From contig NC_010397.1 in NCBI RefSeq assembly GCF_000069185.1, forward strand, positions 1,364,001-1,428,000: a stretch of 64,000 nt of DNA, given 5' to 3'. Position 1 is the stretch's first letter; the number at the start of each line of letters is the position of its first letter. The translations under genes and the position numbers were made by a program. The notes below the pieces were generated by a model. The model worked only from the letters and a program-made list of their open reading frames with translations, had not been told where the DNA came from and made no database searches. Below, one piece after another: positions 46,223 to 55,996 of this stretch. The stretch comes from Mycobacteroides abscessus ATCC 19977. GTDB taxonomy: Bacteria; Actinomycetota; Actinomycetes; Mycobacteriales; Mycobacteriaceae.

Positions 46223-47590
46223 TTAGATCAGCGTGCCGGGATTGAGGATTCCGTCCGGGTCGAGCGCCTGCTTGATCCGGCGATTGACCTCGAGTACCTC
46301 GGGACCCACCTGATCGCCCAGCCACGGCTTCTTGAGTCGTCCGACACCGTGCTCACCGGTGATGGTGCCGCCCAGTGAGATGGCCAGATCCATGATCTGT
46401 CCGAAGGCGGTTTGGGCACGTCGCGATTCGTCGGGGTCGGTGGGGTCGTGCACGATGAGTGGATGTGTGTTGCCGTCGCCGGCGTGCGCGATTACCGAGA
46501 TCAGTAGCCGGTGCTGTGCGGCAATGGCTTCCACGCCCTCTACCAGCTGCGCGAGTTTCGGTAGGGGGACGCCCACGTCTTCAAGGAGTAGCGACCCCTT
46601 GGCTTCCACCGCGGGAATCGCGAACCGGCGCGCCGCGACAAAGGCCTCGCCTTCCTCCTCGTCATCGGTGGAAAAGACCTCGGCGGCATGGTGATCGGTG
46701 AAGATGCGGGCGATGAGTTCGGCGTCCTCGGTGGAAGTATGGCCGCGTTCATCCGAGCGTGCTACCAGCATGGCGCCTGCCGCACGGTCCAGACCCATCT
46801 TCAGTTTGTCTTCGACGGCGTTGATCGCCACCGAGTCCATGAACTCCAGCATCGATGGCCGGATCTGTGCGGTGATCGCCAAGACTGCGTCGGTCGCGTC
46901 ATGCACCGACGAGAAGGTCGCCACCACCGTGCACGGCGTCGGCTGGCAGGGGAGCAGGCGCAGAGTGACCTCGGTGATCACCCCCAGCGTTCCCTCACTG
47001 CCGACGAATAATTTGGTAAGGCTCAGGCCGGCAACATCTTTCAGACGCGGTCCGCCCAGTTTGAGGACGGTGCCGTCGGCCAGTACCACCTGCATGCCGA
47101 GCACGTAGTCGGTGGTTACGCCGTACTTGACGCAGCACAGTCCGCCGGCGTTGGTGGCGATATTGCCGCCGATGCTGCAGATCTCGAAGGATGACGGGTC
47201 GGGCGGGTACCAGAGGCCCTGTGCGGCGGCAGCGGCCTTCACCTCGGCGTTGAGCGCACCCGGTTGGGTAATCGCAACCCGGGTGGCGGTATCGATCGTG
47301 ATGGTGCGCATCCGTTCGGTAGACAGCACCACCGCGCCATCCTGAGCCGTGGAGCCACCCGACAATCCGGTACCCGCGCCACGGGGGACCACGGAGATAT
47401 GGTGTGCACTGGCCCATTTGAGGGTGGCAGAAACCTCTTCGGTGCTACGCGGGCGCACCACTGCCAGCGGCATTCCGGCATCGGGATCGAAGGCGCGGTC
47501 CTGCCGGTACGAGGCGGTGATATCGGGATCGGTGATGACGGCGCCCTCACCGAGGACGGCGGTGAGGGCGTGGAGGGCGTCCCGGCTCAT
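46223..47590 (-). CDS. FAD-linked oxidase, GlcD type (Rv1257c type)
   Basis: The 455-aa flavoenzyme resembles glycolate oxidase GlcD: VVPRGAGTGLSGGS, SIGGNIATNAGGLCCVKYG, VGSEGTLGVITEV and the C-terminal TITGEHGVGRLKKPWL. It probably oxidises a D-2-hydroxy acid. Its ATG overlaps the stop of the upstream SDR gene (ATGA). It is paralogous to the enzyme at 33979-35307. Position and length match Rv1257c. Confidence 0.88.
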   Translation of the reverse strand: MSRDALHALTAVLGEGAVITDPDITASYRQDRAFDPDAGMPLAVVRPRSTEEVSATLKWASAHHISVVPRGAGTGLSGGSTAQDGAVVLSTERMRTITIDTATRVAITQPGALNAEVKAAAAAQGLWYPPDPSSFEICSIGGNIATNAGGLCCVKYGVTTDYVLGMQVVLADGTVLKLGGPRLKDVAGLSLTKLFVGSEGTLGVITEVTLRLLPCQPTPCTVVATFSSVHDATDAVLAITAQIRPSMLEFMDSVAINAVEDKLKMGLDRAAGAMLVARSDERGHTSTEDAELIARIFTDHHAAEVFSTDDEEEGEAFVAARRFAIPAVEAKGSLLLEDVGVPLPKLAQLVEGVEAIAAQHRLLISVIAHAGDGNTHPLIVHDPTDPDESRRAQTAFGQIMDLAISLGGTITGEHGVGRLKKPWLGDQVGPEVLEVNRRIKQALDPDGILNPGTLI

Positions 47591-48420
47591 ATCATTCGCG
47601 CCGTGGCGCCGGCGTCGATCGGCAACACGGTACCGGTGATATGTGAGCTCGCCTCGTCGACCAGGAACAGCACGGCGCGGGTGACCTCTTCGGGTTTGAG
47701 GAAGGGGGCATATTGCAGATGCAGGGACGCGAACACGGACTCCACGTCCTTGAGCGTCGGTTTCTCCAGATCGGGCCGCATCGTGCCGAATACGAAATCA
47801 TTGTGCGTCATCGGGGTTTCGATATTGCCCGGAGCGACGGCGTTGACAGTGATCCCGTAGCCGACGAGATCGTGGGCCGCGCATTTGGTGAGGCCGATCA
47901 CGCCCCATTTGGACGACACGTAGGAGGCCTGCGCAAAGTTCGCGCTGTGGCCGAGCATCGAGGACACGGTCACGATGCGGCCGTAGTTTCGTTTGATCAT
48001 TCCTGGCGCGACGGCCGCGATGGTATTGAAGGTTCCGGTGAGGTTAGTGCCGATAACCTCGTCCCACTGCGCGGATTCGACCTCGGGCAGCAGCGCGATG
48101 GTGCTGATCCCGGCGTTGGTGATGGCGATGTCGATACCGCCGAGCGTGTCCTCGGCCTCGGCCACAAACGATTCCAGTGCGGCCCGGTCCTTCACGTCCA
48201 CCTTGGCCGAGATGCACCGGCGTCCGGTCTTTTCGACCAATGCGACCGTCTCGGCGAGGTCGTCTGCGGTTGCCAGCGGATATCCCACGACATCGCTGTT
48301 CTCACAGCGATCACAGATCGCGATATCGGCGCCGGCCTCGGCCAGCGCCACCGCGTGCGACCGGCCCATACCGCGCGCGCCGCCCGTGATCAGTGCAGTT
48401 TTTCCCTCGAAATCAGCCAC
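47587..48420 (-). CDS. SDR oxidoreductase, mycofactocin-coupled type
   Basis: This 277-aa enzyme has the extended cofactor segment TGGARGMGRSHAVALAEAGADI, a hallmark of the mycofactocin-dependent SDR subfamily. It also has ITNAGIST and the catalytic region VSSMLGHSANFAQASYVSSK. Such enzymes keep NAD tightly bound and pass electrons to mycofactocin. The GTG at 48420 starts it, 10 nt after the tap stop, and its stop overlaps glcD. It is an extra gene relative to M. tuberculosis, recalled from memory. Confidence 0.83.
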   Translation of the reverse strand: MADFEGKTALITGGARGMGRSHAVALAEAGADIAICDRCENSDVVGYPLATADDLAETVALVEKTGRRCISAKVDVKDRAALESFVAEAEDTLGGIDIAITNAGISTIALLPEVESAQWDEVIGTNLTGTFNTIAAVAPGMIKRNYGRIVTVSSMLGHSANFAQASYVSSKWGVIGLTKCAAHDLVGYGITVNAVAPGNIETPMTHNDFVFGTMRPDLEKPTLKDVESVFASLHLQYAPFLKPEEVTRAVLFLVDEASSHITGTVLPIDAGATARMI

Positions 48421-48430
48421 GGAGCCGACC

Positions 48431-49702
48431 CTACCGAGTTGGTTCCTTGTCGGGCTGCGGTTCGTCCTGGTCCAATTCTCGCAAGACACGCATCCGAGTA
48501 CTCGCGATGGCGATGAGCAGCATCGGTGCACCGAGGATGACCAGAGTTGTGGCGACACCAAACTTGTCGGCGATGGGACCGGCGAGCATGAAACCCAACG
48601 GGCCCGCGCAATACGCGGTGGAAGTCATGACGCCGACCACACGGCCGCGCAGGTGCTCGGGAGAGCGGGTCTGCATCACGAAGTTGGCGATCGGTGCGAC
48701 CGGGCCGTAGATGAAGCCGAGGCAGGCGGCCAGCACCAGCAGTACGGCGATCGGTGGGAGCAGCGACATACCCAATGTGGTTATGCCGGCGGTAAAGGTG
48801 GCGCACAGCATGATGGTGCGACGCTGGAAGTGGCGCACCATGGTCGCATAGCCGAGCGCTCCGAGGAGTCCGCCCACGGAGATCGCCATGAGCATCCAGC
48901 CGAGCTGTTGGGGTGCGCCGATATCGCTGAAGTGCTTGGGCAGCAACACGCTTTCGATGGGCAGGTACAGCGCGGTAATCGCCATGTCGACCAGCGCGAT
49001 GGTGCGCAGGATCTTGATGTTCCAGAAGAACCTCAAGCCCTCGAGCACACCACTGAACACGCCCGTCGGCCGGGTTTCGTGCGCGGGCTTTCCGGCGCCG
49101 TCGACCTTGAGGAGGGCGATGGCGATGATCGACACGACGAAGCTGGCCGCGGTGACCCACATGGTGTTGACGCCGCCGACGGACGCGATGAGCAGCCCGC
49201 CGAGGCCGGGCCCCACGATGTAGGCGACATTGAAGGTCGCCTCGTACATGCTGTTCATCTTGTCCAGAGACCACCCGGCCGACTTCGCGGCCGCCGGCAG
49301 CATGGACTCGCGTGCGGTGATACCTGCCGGATCGAAGATGGCGCCGAGGGCGGCCAGCGCGGCCAACAGCGGGACGTTGAGTCCGGTGGTCATCGCAAGG
49401 ATCGGGATGGCCGAGACCGATACGAGGGACAGGACGTCGGAGAAGATCGACATGACGCGCCGTCCGAAGTAGTCGACGGCGGTGCCCGAGATGAGTGTCG
49501 AGAAGACCAGCGGAAGGGTTCCTGCCGCCGCCACGATGGCAGCGTCAGCCGCGGAACCGTTGCGCTGCAATACAAGCCAGGGCAGTGCGACGATAGAGAC
49601 ACCGTTGCCGATGGCTGCGACGACAGATGCGAAGAGCAGCAGGAGAACCGGCCCGCGATTCACCTGATTGATAGTCGGCGAATCCGCCGTCGGAGTGGAC
49701 AT
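48431..49702 (-). CDS. tap: Tap-like MFS multidrug efflux pump (Rv1258c type)
   Basis: The 423-aa, 12-helix exporter has the Tap-type motifs GTAVDYFGRRVMSIF (loop 2-3), FDPAGITARESMLP and GLGGLLIASVGG. Homologues in mycobacteria expel tetracycline, aminoglycosides or spectinomycin and belong to the WhiB7 regulon. Its promoter here (49712-49749) has the WhiB7-type arrangement. The ATG at 49702 is only about 10 nt from the -10 box, so the transcript is nearly leaderless. It heads the leftward cluster. Confidence 0.88.
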   Translation of the reverse strand: MSTPTADSPTINQVNRGPVLLLLFASVVAAIGNGVSIVALPWLVLQRNGSAADAAIVAAAGTLPLVFSTLISGTAVDYFGRRVMSIFSDVLSLVSVSAIPILAMTTGLNVPLLAALAALGAIFDPAGITARESMLPAAAKSAGWSLDKMNSMYEATFNVAYIVGPGLGGLLIASVGGVNTMWVTAASFVVSIIAIALLKVDGAGKPAHETRPTGVFSGVLEGLRFFWNIKILRTIALVDMAITALYLPIESVLLPKHFSDIGAPQQLGWMLMAISVGGLLGALGYATMVRHFQRRTIMLCATFTAGITTLGMSLLPPIAVLLVLAACLGFIYGPVAPIANFVMQTRSPEHLRGRVVGVMTSTAYCAGPLGFMLAGPIADKFGVATTLVILGAPMLLIAIASTRMRVLRELDQDEPQPDKEPTR

Positions 49703-49711
49703 GTCGCACGA

Positions 49712-49749
49712 AACCTAGCAGCGGGTGGCGGGGTTGGTCGAGCGATTTT
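49712..49749 (-). promoter_or_regulatory. WhiB7-type promoter of tap
   Basis: On the minus strand the order is AAAAT (49749-49745), 3 nt, TCGACC as -35 (49741-49736), 18 nt, then TAGGTT as -10 (49717-49712). WhiB7-dependent promoters carry an AT-rich element just upstream of the -35 box, and tap genes are known targets. The layout is seen; the dependence is inferred. Confidence 0.6.
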
Positions 49750-49754
49750 CTTGG

Positions 49755-50174
49755 CTAGTTGGCTTGCACCGCTGCACGGATGATCTGGGCGGTCGCCTCC
49801 AGATCGGGATCGCGCCGAACCATGAATCCCTTTGCGAAGGCCAGCTTGTCACCACCGCGGCGGGGCACCACGTGGAGGTGTGCGTGCATGACCGTCTGGA
49901 AGGCGACACGGCCGTCGTTGAGCGCCAGGTTGGTCCCGTCGCTCTGTAGTTCCGAGCCGCGCATGGCATTGGCTATGCGTTGGCCGACCGTCATGATGGC
50001 GGCGGCATCATCGGGCTTCAGGTCTGTCAGATCTTGGGCGTGAGCCTTTGGAATCACGAGTGTGTGTCCGCGGGTGATCGGACGAATGTCGAGGAAGGCG
50101 AGCGTCGTCTCGTCCTCGTACACACGAAACGACGGTGACTCGCCGGCAACGATGGCGCAGAACACACAGGACAT
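49755..50174 (-). CDS. HIT-family nucleotide hydrolase (Rv1262c type)
   Basis: The 139-aa histidine-triad protein has MHAHLHVVPR with the triad histidines and an N-terminal Cys pair (CVFCAI) that may bind zinc. HIT proteins hydrolyse AMP- or nucleotide-linked substrates in the cytosol. ATG 50174 is chosen; the GTG at 50180 is in frame. It lies upstream of tap on the same strand with a 52-nt gap carrying the tap promoter. Confidence 0.87.
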   Translation of the reverse strand: MSCVFCAIVAGESPSFRVYEDETTLAFLDIRPITRGHTLVIPKAHAQDLTDLKPDDAAAIMTVGQRIANAMRGSELQSDGTNLALNDGRVAFQTVMHAHLHVVPRRGGDKLAFAKGFMVRRDPDLEATAQIIRAAVQAN

Positions 50175-50189
50175 GAGCACACCGTAGCC

Positions 50190-50384
50190 GGTGAGTGGTC
50201 ACCTCACCTTCGCCTGCGCCCCCACCGCCTCCTCAACCACGGCTGGACCACCCGAAAACACCCCAACGGCACCACCCAATGGATACCCCCACCACAACTC
50301 GATATCGAAGATCTAGAGCTGACCGGTCAGGCTGAGCGTGACGAATTGCGCACAGGGCAAACATTTTTCGTGTCGCGGGAATGA
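50190..50384 (+). pseudogene. relic of a DUF222/13E12-type HNH endonuclease gene (C-terminal end)
   Basis: The + strand frame containing position 50202 reads RPHRLLNHGWTTR, then WIPPPQLD, and ends at TGA 50382-50384. HRLLxHGWTxR...WIPPP is the typical C-terminus of mycobacterial 13E12/DUF222 HNH proteins. Nothing of the rest of the gene is visible. It is a remnant of a former repetitive or mobile-like element. No other gene is seen in this gap. Confidence 0.6.
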
Positions 50385-50421
50385 GTCGACCGATATTTGC
50401 CCACTCGCGTGATCGGGGTAA

Positions 50422-51459
50422 ATGGGTACCCTCGGGGAGATGTCAGACCTTGCGATTCAACTGTCAGAGTCCGGTCGGGATTGGCTGATCCACAGGCCGG
50501 TCGACATCGCCATCTACGTCGTTTTGGCGCTCGCGGTTCGGTACGTGTTGCATCGGGCGATCGACCGCCTGGTGCAAGGCGCGAGGCGGCCGGAATCTGC
50601 AGAACATCCCCGACGGCAGTGGTGGGCGTTCCTGCGTCGCGGACGTGATCTGGGGGAGAGTGATCGTCTGGACGAGACCGCGCGGCTGCCAGCGAGGACG
50701 CGCACGCTGCGAGGGCGCGCACAGGACCCGGCTCGCGATGCGCGCAGGCGGAAGCGGCGGGCGCAGCGAGCGCAGACCCTCGGGTCGGTTCTCAAGTCGG
50801 CGGTCTCGTTTTTGGTGCTGGTCTGGGTGATCCTGCAATCGCTGGCGATCCTGGGAGTGAACGTCGCACCCTTCATCGCATCCGCGGGCATCGTCGGCGT
50901 TGCGCTTGGCTTCGGCGCGCAAAACTTGGTGCGGGACTTCATTACCGGAATATTCATGCTGTTCGAGGACCAGTATGGGGTGGGCGACGTAGTGGATGTC
51001 GGTGACGCCGTCGGCACCGTCGAGAGTGTCGGGCTGCGGATTACCACGGTGCGTGACCTGCAAGGCACGCTTTGGTACGTGCGCAACGGGGGGATCGCGC
51101 GGGTGGGCAATTTCAGTCAGGACTATGCGGTGGCATTTCTGCAGATACCCCTTTCCTACAGCGCCGACGTGGATCTGGCCTGCACGATTGCACTCGAGGC
51201 CGCCCGGGAGGCGGTCGCCGAGGAAGCCCTGCGCGACGACGTCATTGGGGCCCCGGAGATGCTAGGCATCGACGGCATCACCGCGGACGCAATCAGTCTG
51301 CGGTTGACGGTGGCGGTCCGTGCGAACGCGCAGTGGGCCGTGGAACGTGAATTGCGGCGCCGCATCCTCATCGCATTCGACGAGAACGGCATCCGCCCGC
51401 TCTACCTGGATGGATTGTCGAGCGGCACCGTCGAAACCCTTGAGAAAGCGAGCCGGTAG
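50422..51459 (+). CDS. MscS-family mechanosensitive channel
   Basis: The 345-aa protein has a membrane segment near residues 25-45, a basic linker (residues about 90-118), then two membrane helices. The last is the Gly/Ala-rich pore helix IASAGIVGVALGFGAQNLVRD, followed by the MscS beta domain (MLFEDQYGVGDVVDVGDAVG). It opens on membrane tension to release solutes. The start is uncertain between ATG 50422 and ATG 50440. It is followed by a small membrane protein gene after 29 nt. Confidence 0.9.
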   Translation: MGTLGEMSDLAIQLSESGRDWLIHRPVDIAIYVVLALAVRYVLHRAIDRLVQGARRPESAEHPRRQWWAFLRRGRDLGESDRLDETARLPARTRTLRGRAQDPARDARRRKRRAQRAQTLGSVLKSAVSFLVLVWVILQSLAILGVNVAPFIASAGIVGVALGFGAQNLVRDFITGIFMLFEDQYGVGDVVDVGDAVGTVESVGLRITTVRDLQGTLWYVRNGGIARVGNFSQDYAVAFLQIPLSYSADVDLACTIALEAAREAVAEEALRDDVIGAPEMLGIDGITADAISLRLTVAVRANAQWAVERELRRRILIAFDENGIRPLYLDGLSSGTVETLEKASR

Positions 51460-51488
51460 CCTGCGCCCACGCGCAGTACGCTGGTGAC

Positions 51489-51695
51489 ATGGCTGGTAAG
51501 GAAATCGACAAGCAGCGGGCAAACGCCGCGCTGGCGGTGATCCGGCTGCATCCGGGAATGGCGCTGTTCTTGGCGGCCCCGGTCCTGGCTGTCCTCGGAG
51601 CGGTGTGGTGGCTCGCCGGTCTCGGATGGGCACTGGTTCTCGCAGTGGTCATCGTCCTTGCGGGCGGAGCCGCGATCGTCATGCGCCGCAGCTGA
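51489..51695 (+). CDS. small membrane protein of unknown function
   Basis: The 68-aa protein has a charged N-terminus (MAGKEIDKQRANAALAVIRL) and two closely spaced membrane helices (MALFLAAPVLAVLGAVWWLA and WALVLAVVIVLAGGAAIV), ending RRS. It follows the MscS-type gene on the same strand and could be co-transcribed. I recognise no family. Confidence 0.7.
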   Translation: MAGKEIDKQRANAALAVIRLHPGMALFLAAPVLAVLGAVWWLAGLGWALVLAVVIVLAGGAAIVMRRS

Positions 51696-51735
51696 CGCGG
51701 TTCGCCGCCATTTCCCGGTTGTTCGCTGTAGGCGA

Positions 51736-51749
51736 ACACCGCGCGGTGT
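51736..51749. promoter_or_regulatory. 14-bp perfect palindrome ACACCGC-GCGGTGT
   Basis: It lies 22 nt before the start of the possible ribbon-helix-helix gene at 51772. Between them TGTAA occurs three times at 8-nt spacing (about 51749-51769), giving an AT-rich promoter-like stretch. Autoregulation is possible. Confidence 0.5.
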
Positions 51750-51771
51750 GTAAGTATGTAATTTTGTAATC

Positions 51772-52290
51772 ATGGCACGAGATCAACAGGCGGATGCTTC
51801 TGACGCGGCGGAATGGTTCGCCGGACGCTTGCCCGACGGATGGTTCAGCGGCGCTCCTGAAGTCATCGTCGACCGCGAAGAGATCACCGTCATCGGCCGG
51901 CTGACCGCCGCCGAGGGCGAGAAAGAGAGTGAGGCGCACGCGGCGGGCCGCGCCTCCCGCTTTCGGGAAGAGACCCGCGCGCACCGAATGCGCATCGCCG
52001 ACGAGGCGCAGGCTCGCTACGGACGCAAGGTGTCCTGGGGTGTCGACGTCGGCGAAGATCCTGATCGAATCCTGTTCACACACATCGCCGTTCCGGTGAT
52101 GACCCGGCTGCGCCAGCCTGAGCGTCAGGTGCTGGATACGTTGGTTGAGGCCGGAGTCGCGCGGTCCCGTTCCGATGCGTTGGCGTGGGCGGTTCGCCTG
52201 GTCGGTGAACATACCGAGGAGTGGCTGGACAAGCTGCGTGCCGCGATGACCGAGGTTCGGGACCTGCGAACGCAGGGGCCGCGGCTCTAG
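51772..52290 (+). CDS. conserved protein with a possible C-terminal ribbon-helix-helix
   Basis: The 172-aa protein begins [20 protein letters not shown]. Its first part contains a beta-rich segment ([15 protein letters not shown]) and a charged helical region (residues about 45-80). The end, [20 protein letters not shown], followed by [12 protein letters not shown], resembles a ribbon-helix-helix DNA-binding unit. A perfect palindrome sits just upstream, which suggests autoregulation. It shares its stop (CTAG) with the convergent ABC exporter gene. No function assigned. Confidence 0.65.
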   Translation: MARDQQADASDAAEWFAGRLPDGWFSGAPEVIVDREEITVIGRLTAAEGEKESEAHAAGRASRFREETRAHRMRIADEAQARYGRKVSWGVDVGEDPDRILFTHIAVPVMTRLRQPERQVLDTLVEAGVARSRSDALAWAVRLVGEHTEEWLDKLRAAMTEVRDLRTQGPRL

Positions 52291-54182
52291 GACTGCGTCA
52301 TCGCGAAATAGGCGCCGTGGCGGGCCAGTAGTTCGGTGTGTGTGCCGCTCTCGGTGACGCGCCCGCCGTCCAGCACCACGATGCGGTCAGCGTCGCGGAT
52401 GGTGGAAAGCCGATGGGCGATAATGAAACTCGTTCGGTCTCGGCGCAACTCGGCCATGGCCCGCTGTATCCGTAGTTCGGTGCGAGTGTCCACCGAACTC
52501 GTGGCCTCGTCGAGTATCAGTAGCTGCGGGCGCGCCAAGAAGGCGCGCGCGATGGTGATCAGTTGCTTCTCACCGGCGCTGATGTTTCCGCCGTCATCGG
52601 CGATCTTGGTGTCATATCCGTCGGGAAGCGTCCGCACGAATCGGTCCACATACGCGGCACGGGCGGCTTCGAGAATTTCTTCCTGGGATGCCCCCGGGCG
52701 TCCGTAGGCGATGTTCTCGACGATGGTGCCGCCGAACAACCAGGTGTCCTGGAGCACCATTCCCATGCGGGACCGCAGATCGTGTCGGGTCATGGTCGAG
52801 ACATCAATGCCGTCAAGCAGAATTCGTCCGGAGTCGACTTCGTAGAAGCGCATCAGCAGGTTGACCAGAGTGGTCTTACCGGCGCCGGTCGGTCCCACGA
52901 TCGCGACCGTCTGGCCGGGTTCGACACGCAGCGACAGTCCTTCGATCACCGGCTGGCCGGGGGAGTAGCCAAAGCTGATGTCCTCGAACTCGACGCGTAC
53001 GGAGCCGGTCGGCGCCGTCGCCGCAGCCAGCGGGTCCGGCGTTTCCTCGTCGGCGTCCAGCAGCTCGAAAACTCTTTCTGCGCTGGCCAGTCCGGACTGC
53101 AGCGTGTTGTACATCGCGGCCACCTGTGTCAGTGGCTGATTGAACTGTCGCACATACTGGCTGAAGGCTTGGATGCTACCCAGCGTCAGACCGCCCGAGG
53201 CCACCTTGAGGCCGCCGACCACTGCGACCGCCACGTAGCTCAGGTTCCCGACGAACGCTGTCGCCGGCGAGACCAGGCCCGAGAAAAACTGTGCGCCAAA
53301 AGCGCTGCGGTAGACCTCGGCGTTTCGGTCCGCGAAGATGGCTTCGGCCTCTGCGCGGTGTCCATAGGTCTTGACTATGGTGAAACCGCTGTACGTCTCC
53401 TCGATATGCGCGTTCAACTTCCCGGTATTGGCCCATTGCGCCACAAACAGACGCTGTGACCGGCGGGCGATGGTGCGCGTCACCCACAGCGACAACGGCA
53501 CGGTCGCCAGCGTGATCACCGCCAGCAGCGGCGAAATGCTCAGCATCATGGCCAGCACGGCGACCAGTGTGAGCATCGAACTCAGCAGTTGGTTGATGCT
53601 CATCTGCAGCGATGTCTGGATGTTGTCGACGTCGTTGGTCACGCGACTCAGGATCTCTCCGCGCTGGCGGGAATCGAAGTACGACAACGGAAGTCGATGT
53701 ATTTTGTTTTCAACTTCTGTGCGTAGGGCCACCACGGTGCGCTGCACGGTGACATTCAGCAGCCGTGCTTGTACCCATGCCAACATCCCGGCTATCAGAT
53801 ACAGGCTCAAGGCCAACGCCAGAGTCATGCCTATCGCGTGGAAGTCGACGCCTTGGCCCGGTATGACATTCATGCCGGAGAGCATCTGTGCGAACTGACC
53901 GTCTCCCCGCGCACGGGCGGTTTCAACGGCTTGCTCCCTGCTTTGGCCCGCGGGCAGTTGCCGTCCGATCACCCCGTTGAACAACAAGTCGGTGGCGTGT
54001 CCGAGGATCCGTGGCCCGATCACCCCGATCGCGATACCGATCATCGACAGCGTGATCACCGTGGCGGTCAGGAACCGCTGTGGGGCAAGCCGCTTCACCA
54101 TGCGAATTGCGGTGCCGCGGAAATCGCGGGAGCGCTCTGCCGGTCCCTGTTGCACGCCGCGAAAACCGATCGCGCGGGTCAC
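52287..54182 (-). CDS. ABC exporter subunit with canonical Walker B (Rv1272c type)
   Basis: The 631-aa protein has six membrane helices followed by an ATPase domain. Walker A is [10 protein letters not shown], Walker B with catalytic Glu is [12 protein letters not shown], but the signature motif is altered to ISAGEKQL. The GTG start overlaps the upstream subunit's stop (GTGA), so the two are made together as a heterodimer. It probably exports lipids or drugs; in M. tuberculosis the counterpart pair is Rv1272c-Rv1273c. Its stop overlaps the convergent gene in CTAG. Confidence 0.9.
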   Translation of the reverse strand: MTRAIGFRGVQQGPAERSRDFRGTAIRMVKRLAPQRFLTATVITLSMIGIAIGVIGPRILGHATDLLFNGVIGRQLPAGQSREQAVETARARGDGQFAQMLSGMNVIPGQGVDFHAIGMTLALALSLYLIAGMLAWVQARLLNVTVQRTVVALRTEVENKIHRLPLSYFDSRQRGEILSRVTNDVDNIQTSLQMSINQLLSSMLTLVAVLAMMLSISPLLAVITLATVPLSLWVTRTIARRSQRLFVAQWANTGKLNAHIEETYSGFTIVKTYGHRAEAEAIFADRNAEVYRSAFGAQFFSGLVSPATAFVGNLSYVAVAVVGGLKVASGGLTLGSIQAFSQYVRQFNQPLTQVAAMYNTLQSGLASAERVFELLDADEETPDPLAAATAPTGSVRVEFEDISFGYSPGQPVIEGLSLRVEPGQTVAIVGPTGAGKTTLVNLLMRFYEVDSGRILLDGIDVSTMTRHDLRSRMGMVLQDTWLFGGTIVENIAYGRPGASQEEILEAARAAYVDRFVRTLPDGYDTKIADDGGNISAGEKQLITIARAFLARPQLLILDEATSSVDTRTELRIQRAMAELRRDRTSFIIAHRLSTIRDADRIVVLDGGRVTESGTHTELLARHGAYFAMTQS

Positions 54183-55915
54183 GCGAACACCGCCTGGGAA
54201 TCGCAGATCTCCCGATAGGTCCCGCAGCGCCGCGTCAGCTCGGCGTGGGTGCCGGTGGCGGCTACCCGGCCGTCCTCTAGGACGACGATCTGATCGGCGT
54301 CTGCCACGGTCGAGATCCGCTGTGCCACCACGATCACCGTGGCATCCGCGGCCACCTCGCGCAACGCGGCCCGCAGTCGCGCATCGGTGTGCACGTCCAG
54401 TGCCGAGAACGCGTCGTCGAACAGATAGATGCCGGGGCGGCGAATCACGGCGCGTGCGATCGCGATGCGTTGACGCTGCCCGCCGGAGAAGTTGATACCA
54501 CCCTGCGACACCGGCATCTGTAGTCCGGCGGCGTGCTGACGAACGAAGCCGGCCGCCTGTGCCACCTCAAGCGCAGCCCACATCTCGTCTTCGGTGGCAT
54601 CTGCCTTGCCGTAACGCAAATTGCTCTCCACCGTTCCGGAGAACAGGTAACCGCGCTGGGGTACCAAACCCATTACTGTCCACAGGTCTTCCGGGTCATA
54701 GCGGCGAACATCGTTGCCGCCCACACGCACTGAACCGGTAGTGACGTCATGCAGGCGGGGTATCAAGTTCAGCAGGGTGCTTTTGCCGCAACCCGTGGCG
54801 CCGACGATGGCGGTGATCATGCCGGGCTGCGCGGTGAACGAAATTTCTTCCAGCACAGCGCGTTCGGCTCCGGGGTAGCGGAATCCGGCGCGGGTGAACT
54901 CGACGGTGGGGTATGGGTCCGCGACCCGGACCGGGTCGGCCGGGGCGGTGATGGCTCCCGTCGTATCGAACACCTCGGTGATCCGTTCGGCGCAGGCGGA
55001 GGCGCGTGGAACCATGACCGCCAGCATGGTGAGCATCATCATCGACATGAGGATCTGCAAGAAATAGGACAGGAAGGCCACCAGCGACCCCACCTGCATC
55101 TGTCCCTGGTCAATGCGTAACCCGCCGAACCAGATCAACGCGACACTGGAGGTGTTGATGACCAGTGAAGTCGCGGGCAGCATCAGAGCCTGCCACCGGC
55201 CCGCGGCCAGCGCGGCTTCCGACACCTCGGCAACAGCCGCGCTAAACCGTTTACGTTCCACAGCTTCCCGGGTGAATGCGCGAACCACCCGAATACCGGA
55301 CAGCTGCTCGCGCATCACCCGGTTGATGCCGTCGATAAGGCGCTGCATACGACGGAAGATCGGCAGCATCGAATGCACGATGTACCAATTGGCCAGCCCG
55401 AGTGCCGGCATGCTCACCATGAGGAGCCACGACAATCCCGCGTTCTGGTGAATCGCCATGGCGATACCGCCGACACACATGATCGGTGCTGTCACCAGCA
55501 TGGTGCAGGTGACCTGGATCAGCAGCTGCAGCTGCTGAACGTCGTTGGTGGTGCGCGTCAACAAGGTCGGAGCGCCGAATCGCGCCGATTCCTCGGCGGA
55601 GAACCCGGTGATGTGGTGGAACAGCGCCGACCGCATATCTCGTCCGAAGCCCATACCGGTTCTGGAACCGAAGTACACCGCGCCGATCGAGCAGGTGATC
55701 TGCACGAGGGTCACGCCGAGCATCACCGCGCCGAGACGTGCGATGGTGCGGGTATCGCCGTGCGCCACCCCGTCGTCGATGATCGCCGCATTGACGGTCG
55801 GTAGATACAGCGAAGCCAGGGTGCTGATGATCTGCAACGTGACGACCACCGCGATCAAGCCGCGGTATGGGCGCACATAGCGTGGCAGGAGGGCCCGCAA
55901 CTGACCCTGAGGCAT
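54179..55915 (-). CDS. ABC exporter subunit with degenerate Walker B (Rv1273c type)
   Basis: The 578-aa half-transporter has six membrane helices and an ATPase domain with Walker [11 protein letters not shown] and canonical signature FSGGQRQR. Its Walker B is [11 protein letters not shown], with Asp in place of the catalytic Glu. With the partner subunit this predicts one active and one degenerate ATP site. ATG 55915 is chosen over an upstream extension to 55948. It is divergent from lprB. Confidence 0.9.
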   Translation of the reverse strand: MPQGQLRALLPRYVRPYRGLIAVVVTLQIISTLASLYLPTVNAAIIDDGVAHGDTRTIARLGAVMLGVTLVQITCSIGAVYFGSRTGMGFGRDMRSALFHHITGFSAEESARFGAPTLLTRTTNDVQQLQLLIQVTCTMLVTAPIMCVGGIAMAIHQNAGLSWLLMVSMPALGLANWYIVHSMLPIFRRMQRLIDGINRVMREQLSGIRVVRAFTREAVERKRFSAAVAEVSEAALAAGRWQALMLPATSLVINTSSVALIWFGGLRIDQGQMQVGSLVAFLSYFLQILMSMMMLTMLAVMVPRASACAERITEVFDTTGAITAPADPVRVADPYPTVEFTRAGFRYPGAERAVLEEISFTAQPGMITAIVGATGCGKSTLLNLIPRLHDVTTGSVRVGGNDVRRYDPEDLWTVMGLVPQRGYLFSGTVESNLRYGKADATEDEMWAALEVAQAAGFVRQHAAGLQMPVSQGGINFSGGQRQRIAIARAVIRRPGIYLFDDAFSALDVHTDARLRAALREVAADATVIVVAQRISTVADADQIVVLEDGRVAATGTHAELTRRCGTYREICDSQAVFA

Positions 55916-55996
55916 GGGCACCACTGTCGCACACGCCGCTCGCAACAAACGCGCAGCTCAGTGGTTGACTCCGGTTTGTGCCGCTACAGTGCACAT

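Noticed and set aside
46193..46378. 61-codon frame starting MSVDVS from the right arm of the cyp130 palindrome
   Set aside because: It begins identically to Cyp130 only because of the inverted duplication, then runs antisense to glcD; no sign of selection.
47993..49783. 596-aa open frame on the + strand opposite the SDR and tap
   Set aside because: Composition is His/Gly/Arg/Asp-biased as expected from the complement of membrane-protein codons; tap on the other strand is clearly real.
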